Under the pieces are notes generated by a model. The model did not search any database. It saw nothing but the letters and a program-made list of their open reading frames with translations, and was not told where the DNA came from. From assembly GCA_964016985.1 (NCBI GenBank), contig OZ024823.1:61400514-61464513 (forward strand): a stretch of DNA of 64,000 bases, given 5' to 3'. This DNA comes from Anodontia alba. Taxonomy: Eukaryota > Mollusca > Bivalvia > Lucinida > Lucinidae. The position numbers and the translations under genes were made by a program. Of the stretch, positions 53,683-64,000 are shown one piece after another. Each line of letters opens with the position of its first letter. Within the stretch, counting starts at the first letter, position 1.

Positions 53683-55502
53683 AGCTCGCCTGTACAAAAG
53701 TACAGTACTACCCCCGGTGTCGGCGTCGGCGTTAACAAAAATGTTAACTTTTTATGTCAAAGTTTTTAAGACCTCATATTTTCTAAATCCTCTGATGGAT
53801 TTAGTTTATATTTGGTATAGTTATAGATGTTGGTTCAAAATTTTATTGAGCCCTATTCACACCCCTGCTTGTGACCTCTAGATCACGGTCACAGAAAATT
53901 TATATTAAAGTTTTGCGTCAAAGTTTTTAAGATCTCATATTTTCTAAATCCTCTGATGCAGGGCTCCGGAAAACCTGAAAAATAGCGGTCTGGACCGAAA
54001 TTAAGAATTCTGGACCGGTTTCAAACACCCCAAAACGCTAATAATTCCGTCCAACAGGTTTGTGCCTTGAACCCCATTTTTCCCCAACTAACTAATTTTC
54101 ACGATCAATGATGTCTAAAAAATCACAAACGGTCAAGTCTTCCCAAACTGACAACGTCCCCGCACCTTTTAAGTGCGATATTATGGTAGTTAAAAGGCTA
54201 TAAACAGTCATTTGACATGTATATTGGAGAGACAGATGAATAACGGCAACCTACTGCATCACAAATTAATTACGTCATTATCCAAACATTGTCAAAAAAT
54301 CAACACTTCACTGTCCTTTGTGCGGTAAACAAGCGATTAACACGAATCATCAGTAACGGTAGTCTGACAATTTAAAATCCGTTTGTGTGACACGTGTGAA
54401 TACACTGAGACTGCAAAACACCAGGTGCAGTCGATGTGTCCAAAAGATCAAAGGTCGCTTTAACTGAGGGTGATAAAAGAATGCATCGCTTGGACGCACC
54501 CGTTTTCTTCCTCTTCTTTTTTGTTTTGATCAACACGGTTTGTCGGTCCCAGATTTGATAAATTAATTCCCAAACCGTGTACGTCCTGATCAGATGTCGC
54601 ATACAATGGCATCTGATCTGAGTCTTATTGTTTGCTTCTTTTTTTTTTTTTTTTTTGTTGACGGCCGTAACACGCGAGTATAATTCAAGGTAGATTTCAC
54701 AGTAAAAATAAGTAATGTGCCACTTGCACTAGACAAGATTGGTCAGTGCTTAAAATTTAAGCAGTCTGGTCAAATCTTGAAACACTGAAAACTGCAAAAC
54801 CGCCCGTGGCGCAGGCCTTTTTTATTAGACCTAATTAGGTCCATGAAAGTTGTTTAGTTCCGTCTCTCCTGTTTCCCGCAGTCTTCGCGCTTACACAAGA
54901 CGGGAATCAGTTGTTTATAAATAGTTATCTAGGAAAACACTGCGGAGGTGGAAATAACAACAACAAAATCGTCACTTTTTTTTTTTTTTTTTTTTTTTTC
55001 TTTCTTTTTACATACCTGACTGTATTTATTGATGACACCAGCTTTGATCATGCTCGTTATACCCGGACTTCCGTCATATAACCGAGCTGAGGTGTATTAT
55101 TTAAAAGGAGTTATAGGACTGCCAATTGTCATTAGTTTTCGTGACAGGTGATATTATATATATATATTTTTTTTTTTTTTTGGTAATGGGCTCATTGATG
55201 ACGTCATCGTCATCGGCTGGACCGATTCAGATTTCAGAATTTCCAGAGCCCTGCTCTGATGGATTTAGTTTATATTTGGTATAGTTATAGATGTTGGTTC
55301 AAAATTTTATTGAGCCCTATTCACACCCCTGCTCGTGACCTCTAGATCACGGTCACAGAAAATTTATATTAAAGTTTTGCGTCAAAGTTTTTAAGATCTC
55401 TTAATTTCTAAATCACACACACACACACAACACAAACTGATTTTAAGGTCATAATTTTTTATTTCATTGATAAGCGCGAGTTCAGGCGAACTATCCTGCC
55501 TG
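53683..55502 (+). mobile_element. HINE-like element (AGCTCGCCTG type) inserted in the MITE
   Basis: The head is AGCTCGCCTGTACAAAAGTA, with small inverted repeat TGTACAAAAGTACA, and the tail is GCGAGTTCAGGCGAACTATC, then CTGCC. The head CGCCTG and tail CAGGCG are inverse. It carries two units containing TTTTTAAGACCTCATATTTT and GATCACGGTCACAGAAAATT. The CTCTTG end seen in the other families is not obvious. An hAT element is inserted inside at 53959. Confidence 0.62.
53959..55253. mobile_element. hAT-type element, non-autonomous, 1295 bp
   Basis: The ends are CAGGGCTCCGGAAAA and the inverse of ATTTCCAGAGCCCTG. An exact 8 bp target duplication CTCTGATG flanks it (53951-53958 and 55254-55261). 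CAGGG ends and 8 bp duplications define hAT. No transposase was recognised in either strand. Poly-T runs lie near 54638 and 54978. A second copy begins at 63695. Confidence 0.88.
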
Positions 55503-55799
55503 ATGACATTTCTTGCAAATGGAAGAGACAATTTGCATGAAATGTCAAATTCTGTTTTCTGGGGAAAAGAAAAAAAAATATCATCAATTTGTTGTCTGCT
55601 GAAATTTGCTCAGAGAATGGTAAAGGTTAAAGAAGATGAAAACGAAAAAAATGATATTTTGGTGAAAAAAATATGAATTCTTCATATGTAAAGATAGTAA
55701 GGTTTTCTTACTTTTTTCTCTCTATTTTTAGCTCACCTGGAACTTTGCTTCAGGTCAGCTTATGCCATGGCCTGTTGTCTGTCCGTCCGTTGTTAGCTT

Positions 55800-58755
55800 T
55801 TCACATTTTCGACATCTCCTCCAGAACCATAAGTTGGATTGAGCTGAAACTTATTGGGAGGCATTGTAGAAACATAGAGATTCAGAATTGCTAAAATCGT
55901 TCAGTTCCGATATCCAAGATGGCCATCTTGAAATTCTTCAAACGACATCTCATCCCAAACTGTAAGTCTGATTAAGCTGAAACTTGATAGGAAGCATCAC
56001 AGTGACACAAAGATTCCAAATTGCTAAAATCATTCCGTTCCGATATCCAAGATGGTCGCCACGGCAGCCATCTTGAAATCATTCAAACAACATCTCCTCC
56101 TAAACCAGAAGTCAGATTGAGCTGAAACTTGATGAGAAGTATCACAGTGACACAAAGATTCAGAATTCCTAAAATTGTTCCGTTCTGATATCCAAGATGG
56201 CCGGCACGATGGCCATCTATAATCATTCAAACGACATCTTCTCCTAAACCGTAAGTCAGATTGAGCCAAAACTTGATGGGAAGCATCACAGTGACACAAA
56301 GATTCAGAATTGCTAAAATCGTTCCGTTCAGATATCCAAGATGGCTGCCATGGCGACCATCTTGAAATTCTTCAAACGATATCTCCTCCCAGACCATAAG
56401 TCAGATTGAGCTGAAACTTGATGAGAAGCATCGGGGCGACACAGAGATTCAGAATTGCTAAAATTGTTCAGTTCCAATATCCAAGATGGCGGCCATCTTG
56501 AAATTCTTCAAACGACATCTCCTCCCAAAACGTTAGTCGGATTGAGCCAGAACTTGATGGGAGGCATCACAGTGACACAGAGATTCAGAATTGCTAAAAT
56601 TGTTCTTTTCCAATATCCAAGATGGCCACCGTGGCGGCCATCTTGAAATTCTTCAAACGACATCTCCTCCCAAACCATAAGTCAGATTGAGCCGAAACTT
56701 GATGGGAGGCATCGGGGCGACATAGAGATTCAGAATTGCTAAAATGGTTCTGTTCCAATATCCAAGATGGCCGCCTCTATGGTGGCCATCTTGAAATTCT
56801 TCAAACTTTATCTCCTCCCAAACCTTAAGTCGGATTGAGCCAAAACTTGATGGGAGGCATCACAGTGACACAGAGATCCTTCCGTTCCGATATCCAAGAT
56901 GGCTGCCACGGGAGCCATGTTGAAATTCTTCAAACGAAATTTTCTCCCAAACCATATGTCAGATTGAGCTGAAACGTGATGGGAGCATGGGAGGCATTGT
57001 AGCATTATAGAGGTTCGGAATTGCTAGAATCGTTCCATTTCTATATCCAAGATGGCAGCCATGGCAGCCTTCTTGAAATTCTTCAAATGACATCTCCTCC
57101 AAAATCGTAAGTCGGATTGAGCCAAAACTTTATGGGAGGCATCGGAGCGACATAGAGATTCAGAATTGCTACAATTGTTCCGTTCTGATCTCCAAGATGG
57201 CCGCCATAGCGACCATTTTGAAATTCTTCAAACGACATCTCCTCTCAAGCCGTAAGTTGGATTGAGCCGAAACTGGATGGAATTGGAGCAACATAGAGAT
57301 TCAGAATTGCTTAAATTGTTCCGTTTGGCTATCCAAGATGGCTGCCTGGGTGGCTATCTTGAAACCATATCTGCTCCCAAACCCAAAGTTAGATTGAGCC
57401 CAAACTTGGTGGAAGGCATTGGGGCCACATGGAGATTTAGAATTGCTAAAATCATTCCATTCCAATATCCAAGATGGCCGCCATGTCAGCCATCTTGAAA
57501 ATCTTCAAACAACATCTCCTCCCAAACTGTTAGTTGGATTGCGCTGAAGCTTGATGGGAGGCATCAGAGCAACATAGAGATTCAGAATTGCTAAAATCGT
57601 TCCATTCTGATACCCAGGATGGCCCCAATGGTGGCCGCCTTGAAAATCTTCAAACCGTGTCTGCTCCCGAAGGATTGAGCCCAACCTTGGTTGGAGGCAT
57701 TTAGGTGACATGGAGATTTAGAATTGCTAAATTGGTTCCATTCCAATATCCAAGATGGCCACCATGGTGGCCAGCTTGAAAGTCTTGAAACAACATATGC
57801 TCTGGAACAGTAAGTGGGATTAAGCTGAAACTTGGTGGGAGGCATTAGGGAGACATGGAGATTCAGAACTGCTAAATTTGTTCCAATCAGACATCCAAGA
57901 TGGCCACCATGGGGGCCATCTTGATTTCTTCAAAAGACATCTCCTCCCATACCGTAATGCGGATTGAGCCCAAACTTGATGGGAGGCATCGGAGTGACAT
58001 AGAGATTCAGAATTGCTAAAATAGTTCTGGTCTGATATTTGAGATGGCCCCCAAGATGGCTATCTTGAAAATCTTCAAACCTCATCTGCTCCTGAAGGGT
58101 AAGTCAGATTGAGCCAAAACTTGATGGGAGGCATTGGGGAGACATGGAGATTCAGAATTGCTAAAAACATTTATTACAATATCCGCCACAGAAGCCATCT
58201 TGAAGATCTTCTATTGTCAGCTTTGCTCCCCAAGTCAGCTTATGTCATGGTCTGACCATGGTCTGTCCCTGATCTGTGTGTCTGTCAGTAACAGTTCACA
58301 TTTTTGACATCTCCATCAGAATCCATGGCAGCCATCTTGAAAGTCTTTAATTGTTATCTGCTCCCGAAAAGTAAGTCGGATAGAGCAGAAACTTGGTGGA
58401 AGGCATCAAGGCAGCATGGAGATTTAGAATTGCTACAATGGTTCCATTCTGATGTCCAAGATGGCCACAATGGCAGCCATCTTGAAAAGCTTCAAATCAC
58501 ATCTGCTCCTAACAGTAAGTGTGATTGAGCTTAAACATGATGGGAGGCATTGGGGTGTTATGGAAATTCAGAATCGCTAAAATTGTTCTGTTCCAATGTC
58601 CAAGATGGCTGCCATCTTGAAATTCTTCAAACCACATCTCCTCCCAAACAGTAAGTCAGGTTGAGTCGAAACTTGAAGGGAGGCATCAGGGTGACATGGA
58701 GATTCAGAATTCATAATCTTTCAGTTCCAATATCCAAGATAGCGGCCATGGTGGC
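55800..58755 (+). repeat. Family c satellite array (~145 bp), about 20 monomers
   Basis: Monomers carry GACATCTCCTCCCAAACCGT, AAGTCGGATTGAGCCGAAAC, TTGATGGGAGGCATCGG, GACACAGAGATTCAGAATTG, CTAAAATCGTTCCGTTCCGA and ATCCAAGATGGCCGCCATGG. Landmark spacing is ~142-147 bp. A second GTCTGTCC-type leader occurs near 58210-58300 and may be an inserted or recombined head. Confidence 0.85.
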
Positions 58756-59864
58756 AATTTTGACTCCAAACTTGGTAGGAAGCATTGGGGTGACTTATAG
58801 ATCAAAAATAGCTAAAATCGTTCCGATCGGAAATCAAAGATGGCCGCCATGGCAGCCATCTTGAAAATCTGTTTTTCGCTTCTTCTCCTGAACCGAAAGG
58901 CCAATTGACTCCAAACTTGCTAGGAAACACTGGGGTGACTTGTAGATCAAATATAGCTAAAATCCTGCTGATCGGAAATCCAAGATGGCCACCATGGTGG
59001 CCATCTTGAAAATCTATTTTTCGCTTCTTCTCCTAAACCCAAAAGCCAGTTGACTCCAAACTTGCTAGGCAGCATTGGGATGACTTAAAGATCAAAAAAA
59101 GCTAAAATTGTTCCGATCGGAAATCCAAGATGGCTGCCATGGTGGCCATCTTGAAAATCTCTTTTTCACTTCTTCTCCTGAACCGAAAGGCTTATTGAGT
59201 TCAAACTAGGTAGGAAGCATCAAGGTGACTTGTAGATCGAAAATAGCTAAAATCGCGCCCATCGGAAATCCAAGGTGGCCGCCATGGCGGCCATCTTGAA
59301 AATCCATTTTTCGCTTCTTCTCCTAAACCCAAAGGCCAATTGACTTCAAACTTGGTAGGAAGCATTGGGGTGACATATCGATCTAAAATAGCTAAAATCG
59401 TCCCTATCGGAAATTCAAGATGGCTGCCATGGCTGGCCATCTTGTCTTGAAAATCTATTTTTCGCTTCTTCTTCTGAACTGAAAGGCCATTTGACTCGAA
59501 ACTTAATAGGAAGCATTGTGATGATTTGTAGATCAAAAATAGCTAAAATCATTCTGATCAGAAATCCAAGAGGGCCTTGGCAGCCATCTTGAAAATCTAT
59601 TTTTCGCTTCTTCTCCTGAACTGAAAAAGCCAATTGACTCAAAACTTGGTAGGAAGCATCAGGTTGACTTATTATAAGTCAAAAATAGCTAAAATCTTTC
59701 AGATAGGAAATCCAAGCTGTCTGCCATGGTGGCCATCTTGAAAATCTATTTTTCGCTTCTTCTTATTGATTTAAACTTGGTAGGAAGCATTGGGCTGACT
59801 TGTAGATCAAAAATAGCTAAAATCGTCTCTATTGGTAATCAAAGATGGCTGCCATCTTGTTTTT
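58756..59864 (+). repeat. Family b satellite array (~150 bp)
   Basis: The change from family c to b happens within one monomer near 58750-58765 (GGCAATTTTGACTCCAAACT). Monomers then match those at 11453-13190 and 28440-29065. Confidence 0.85.
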
Positions 59865-62211
59865 AGCTCACCTGAGCATGAAGTGCTCATGGTGAGCTAT
59901 TGTGGTCAGTTAATGTCCATCGTCCATCGTGCGTCATCTGTCGTGCGGCGTCAACAATTGCTTTAAAAGCCTACTCCTCCTAGACCCCTGTGCACATTGA
60001 CTTGATACTTGGTTGGAAGCATCGGGGTGACTTATAGATCAAAAATAGCTAAAATCGTTCCATTCGGAAATCCAAGATGGCTGCCATGGCTGCCATCTTG
60101 AAAATTTATTTTTCACTCTTCTCCTGAACCGAAAGGCCAATTGACTCCAAACTTGCTAGGAAGCATGAGGGTGACTTATAGATAAAAAATAGCTAAAATC
60201 GTGCCGATCAGAAAATCAAGATGGCCACCATGGCAGCCATCTTGAAAATCTATTTTTCGCTTCTTCTCCTGAACCGAAAGGCCAATTGTCTCCAAACTTG
60301 CTAGGAAGCATCGGGGTGACTTATAGATCAAAAATAGCTGAAATCATGCCAATCAGAAATCCAAGATGGCCATCATGGCAGCCATCTTGAAATTCTATTT
60401 TTTTGCTTCTCCTCCTGAACCAAAAGGCCAGCGGACTCGAAACTTGGAAGGAAGCATTGGGGTGACTTTTAGATCAAAAATAGCTAAAATTGTGCCAATC
60501 GTAAATCCAAGATCTTGAAAATCTTAAACCCAAAAGTCAATTGACTCGAAACTTAGTAGGAAGCATCAGGGTGACTTGTAGATCAAAAGTAGCTAAAATC
60601 GTTCCGACTGAAAATCCAAGATGGCCACCATCTTGAAAATCTATTTTTCGCTTCTTCTCCTGCACTGAAAGGCCAGTTGACTTGAAACTTGGTAGGAGGC
60701 ATTGGGGTGACTTGTAGATCAAAAATAGCTAAAATTGTGCTGATCGTAAATCCAAGATGGCCGCAATGGTGGCCATCTTGAAAATCTATTTTTCACTTCT
60801 CCTAAACCCAAATGCCAATTGACTCGAAACTTGGTAGGAAGCATCAGGGTGACTTGTAGATCAAAAAATAGCTAAAACCGTTCCGATCGGAAATCCAGTA
60901 TGGCTGCCATGGCTGCCATCTTGAAAATCTATTTTTCACTTCATCTCCTGAATGAGCCGAATGGTCAGTTGACTCCAAACTTGGTAGGGAGCATCAGGGT
61001 GACTTGTAGATTTAAAAAATCGCTAAAATCCTGCTGATCAGAAATTCAAGATGGCCGCTGAAAATCTTTTTTTCGCTTCTTCTCCTAAACCCAAAAGCCA
61101 ATTGACTTGAAACTTGGTAGGAAGCATTGGGGTGACTTACAGATCAAAAATGGCTAAAATCATTCGATTGGAAATCCAAGATGGCCACCATGGCGGCCAT
61201 CTTGAAAATCTATTTTTCACTTCTTCTCCTGAACTGAAAGGCTTATTGACTTTAAACTAGGTAGGAAGCATCAGGTTGACCTGTAGATCAAAAATAGCTA
61301 AACCGTCCTTATCAGAAATCCAAGATGGCCACCATGACAGCCATCTTGAAAATCTATTTTTCGCTTCTTCTCCTGAACTGAAAGGCCATTTGACTCGGTA
61401 GGAAGCATTGGGGTGACTTGTAGATCTAAAATAGCTTAAATTGTTTGGATCAGAAATCCAAGATGGCCGCCATGGATCTTGAAACTCTTTTTTTCGCTTA
61501 TTTTCCTGAACCAAAGGGCCAGTTGATTTGAAAATTGGTAGGAAGCATTGGGATGACTTGTAGATATAAAAATAGCTAAAGTCGTTCCAATCGGAAATCC
61601 AATATGGTGGCCGTCTTGAAAATCTATTTTTCCCTTCTTCTTCTGAACTGAAAGGCCAAATGACTCGAAACTTGGTAGGAAGCATCGGGGTGCCTTGTAG
61701 ATAAAAAATAGCTGAAATCGTTGCAATAGGAAATCCCAAATTGCGGCCATGGGGGCCATCTTGAAAATCTGTTTTGAACTTTTTCTCCTGAACCGAAAGG
61801 GCAATTGACTCGAAGTTCATTGGAAGTATCAAGGTGACTTGTAGATCAACAGTAGCTAAAATCATTCTGATTGGAAATCCAAGATGGCTGCCATCTTGTT
61901 TATGTTTATTATATTTCCCTGCCACTGAGCTGTTTACATGTATAAAGTCATGATTCTTCAGAAACCACTTAGCCATTTGCCACCAAATTTCACATTGATC
62001 CTACTGTTGAAATGTGATTGAGAGTTTGTTCAAATGATCACACTCCATAGACTGTCATGCCTTATATAGTCTTCTTCAAAATTAAGAACTGCTTAAATGA
62101 TGATCTTTTCATTAGTTGCGATGACAGGATTGGAAAAATGTTGCATAACATCTGCATATCTGCAGTGGCTATGTCACTCAGGTGAGCGACCAGTGGCCCA
62201 TGGGCCTCTTG
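59865..62211 (+). mobile_element. Inner HINE-like element, family b satellite
   Basis: The head AGCTCACCTGAGCATGAAGT folds over 15 bp with GTGCTCATGGTGAGCT. About thirteen ~150 bp family b monomers follow. The unique tail (TTTATTATATTTCCCTGCCA..) is shared with 4665-4974. The right end is CTCAGGTGAGCGACCAGTGG, hairpin GGCCCATGGGCC, CTCTTG. Confidence 0.78.
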
Positions 62212-62581
62212 TCTTTAAAAATCCTTTTGTCTGTAACCAGAAGACCCTGGCCTTTGATATTTGGTTGCATAGCTTCATCTAGTTCACTCGCCTATTTAAT
62301 AATAAGGCACCGTGCGATCATGCTTCTGTCCAGCACCCCCCAGCCTGTCATCCGAAAAATTTCTTTTCAACAAATTTTAAACATACATAGTCCTATGAAG
62401 AAAAAGCATAGTCTTTTAGAATATACTGGAGACAATGACACTCAGGTGAGAAAATGAGGGCCCTCTGGGCCCTCTTGTTTTAAAAAAATACTTCTTGGCT
62501 GCCTCTAGTTACAGTTTGGAGAAAATCATCATTCTGTCCAAGGATGCAACTAGTAAAAATCCAGATCAGTAGGCTATTTAA

Positions 62582-62816
62582 GGGAACGATACACTTGTTA
62601 GATTTTCTGCCATTTTAACAAGGGAAACAACTTTTGTGACTTTCTGTTTGTATTCCTGCACACCAAGTCCTTCTGAAAAGGGGTCTACTCTAAAAGGAAA
62701 GAATATGCTTCCAAGAGAAGCAAATTCTTTCCTTTTAGAGTATGGTAACCCCTTTTCAGTCGGGAGGCAAAACAATTTTGATAAAGTTGCCTCCCCTGCA
62801 AGTATATCCATTCTCC
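62582..62816. mobile_element. TTAA-flanked MITE with internal hairpin (235 bp)
   Basis: TTAA lies at 62578-62581 and 62817-62820. The ends GGGAACGATACACTTG and the inverse of CAAGTATATCCATTCTCC partly match. Inside are CTACTCTAAAAGGAAAGAAT and its inverse ATTCTTTCCTTTTAGAGTA. Relatives lie at 5672, 27470 and 47395. Confidence 0.72.
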
Positions 62817-62947
62817 TTAAGCAGGCTGCCTAGAATCTTTGCTGTTTGCTGTATAAAGTATGTAATGTTCAAGAAGAGGGTAAACTCAAGATACTGTATA
62901 ATTCCTAGACCTAGACAGGAGGGGTGTACAGAAAAGCAGTTTTATTA

Positions 62948-64000
62948 GCTCACCTGAGCTATGCTCAGGATGAGCTATAGTGATCACTTTTTGTCTGTCA
63001 TCCGTCCGTCCGTGTGTCTGTGCATCCGTGCATCCGTTAACATTTTCAAACGACTTCTCCTCTGAAGCCACTGAGCCAATTTTGCTCAGATTTCCTATGG
63101 TGCCTCCTTAGATTGGGGGATCGAAAGATTGCTAAAATGGTCATGGTCCATTGACCAAGATGGCCTCCATGCCCATGTATGGAAGAAACCTTTAAAAATC
63201 TTCTTCTCCAGAACCAAAGATGCCTTGGAGCTGAATCTTTGCATAAAGGATGGGAGGTCTATCAAATTTGCTAAAATGATGGTTGTTCGTTGACGTTTGA
63301 CCTTTTTACGGCAAGGTCAAGTTTGCTTCCCTGTGCATTTGTATGGGTCCCATACATTTGTATGGGAAAAATGTTGAGAATTTCAAACAGCTTCTCCTCT
63401 GAAGCAGCTAGGCCAATGTTAATCAAATCTAATGTGAAGCCTCCTTGGGGTGGGGGAACCAAAGATTCTAAAATGGTCACGGTCCATTGATCAAGATGGC
63501 CACCATGCCCATATATGTTAAAACCTTTAAAAATCTTCTCCAGAACCGAAGATGCCTTGGGGCTAAATCTTTGCTCAAATCATCGGGGACGGGAGGTCTA
63601 CCAAAGTATCTACAATGATGGTCGTACAGTGACATTTGACCTTTTTATGACAAGGTCAAGTTTGCTTCCCTATGCATTTGTATGAGCCCAATACCAGGGC
63701 TCCAGAAAACCGGAAAATAGCCGGTCTGGACAGAAAATAAGAATTCTGGACCGGTTTCAAACACCCCAAAACACTTATAATATTTTTTCCCCAACCAACC
63801 AATTTTCAGGAATCAATTATGTCTAAAAAATCACAAACGGTCAAGTCTTCCCAAACTGACAACGTCCCCGCAGCTTTTAAATGCGATATTATGGTAGTTA
63901 AAAGGCTCTAAACGGTCATTTGACATGTATATTGGAGAGGCAGATGAATATCGGCAACCTACCGCAGCACAAATTAATTACGTTATTATCCAAACATTGT
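62948..64000 (+). mobile_element. HINE-like element, family a, cut by the window end
   Basis: The head AGCTCACCTGAGCTATGCTC folds with GAGCATAG-type complement AGGATGAGCT. A GTCCGTCCGTGTGTCTGTGC leader follows, then ~490 bp family a repeats as in 3201-4974. An hAT element interrupts it at 63695. Confidence 0.75.
63695..64000. mobile_element. Second copy of the hAT element, truncated by the window
   Basis: It starts CAGGGCTCCAGAAAACCGGA and follows the copy at 53959 closely (TCTGGACCGGTTTCAAACAC, TCACAAACGGTCAAGTCTTC). It is inserted in a family a repeat. Confidence 0.85.

Larger units (their letters stand above)
53622..55630. mobile_element. Palindromic MITE split by a nested insertion
   Basis: The left half (GCTTGCTGGGTAAAATATTC, then CAGCAGATGACATATTGAAA, to CCCAGAAAACAG) stops at 53682. 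The right half resumes at about 55503 (TGACATTTCTTGCAAATGGA..TGTCAAATTCTGTTTTCTGG) and ends TTGTCTGCTGAAATTTGCTC, AGAGAATGGTAAAGG. Joined, they give the same palindrome as 46725-46915. Confidence 0.75.
55730..62477 (+). mobile_element. Outer HINE-like element with family c then family b arrays
   Basis: The head is AGCTCACCTGGAACTTTGCT with CAGGTCAGCT. The interior is a family c array to ~58755, then a family b array to 59864, then an inner element (59865-62211). The outer sequence resumes with TCTTTAAAAATCC and ends at CACTCAGGTGAGAAAATGAG, hairpin GGGCCCTCTGGGCCC, then CTCTTG (62472-62477) and TTTT. Confidence 0.65.

Noticed and set aside
61257..61976. 239-codon - strand frame and similar ones in family b arrays
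   Set aside because: The ~150 bp monomer has few stops and keeps frame. Two frames of the same strand are open with different peptides, so openness reflects the monomer, not a gene.

Overview
This is a repeat-dense animal genome window, almost certainly from a mollusc and most likely a bivalve. That is an inference. It rests on many non-autonomous elements built from terminal hairpins around ~150 bp tandem repeats (Helentron/HINE-like), abundant piggyBac-type MITEs, tRNA-derived SINEs, a DIRS1-group retrotransposon and mariner copies. There is no bacterial-type gene organisation.

One host gene is recognisable. Two exons on the + strand (6109-6280 and 25274-25396) encode consecutive parts of the C-terminal TPR region of TTC8/BBS8, a BBSome subunit. 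They are in compatible phase and are separated by a ~19 kb intron full of transposons. The remaining TTC8 exons were not found, so most of the window is read as intron or flank of this gene.

Layout: 1-2520 is an array of short imperfect hairpins with a conserved loop and co-varying stems. 3201-4974 is a HINE-like element. TTC8 exon 1 of the window is at 6109. 8281-8665 is an AGATATCT-rich array. 10220-13190 holds two satellite-bearing elements, one with a LINE tail inserted. 13196-14640 is a tyrosine-recombinase retroelement remnant between direct repeats. 14704-16230 and 19427-20526 are pogo/Tigger-type elements carrying later insertions. 18167-18690 is a decayed reading frame with a 2A-like motif. 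21898-23180 is another hairpin-ended satellite element. A piggyBac-type MITE ends 28 bp before the second TTC8 exon at 25274. 28325-38754 is a multi-level nest of insertions. 39182-46334 contains a SINE, a (TG)29 tract, two short tandem duplications and two mariner elements (1340 and 1297 bp). 48080-53344 is an almost complete DIRS1-like element on the - strand (gag, RT/RNase H, tyrosine recombinase, inverted terminal repeats and internal complementary region). 53622-55630 is a three-level nest (MITE, HINE-like element, hAT). 55730-62477 is a second self-nested satellite element. 62948-64000 starts another HINE-like element that is interrupted by a second copy of the same hAT, cut by the window edge.

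The strongest candidates for something undescribed are: the co-varying hairpin array at 1-2520; a ~45 bp core that recurs in nine otherwise different satellite monomer families; the nesting that gives precise empty sites; the MITE that may supply the branch point of a TTC8 intron; and single-A frameshifts in the two otherwise best-preserved transposons.
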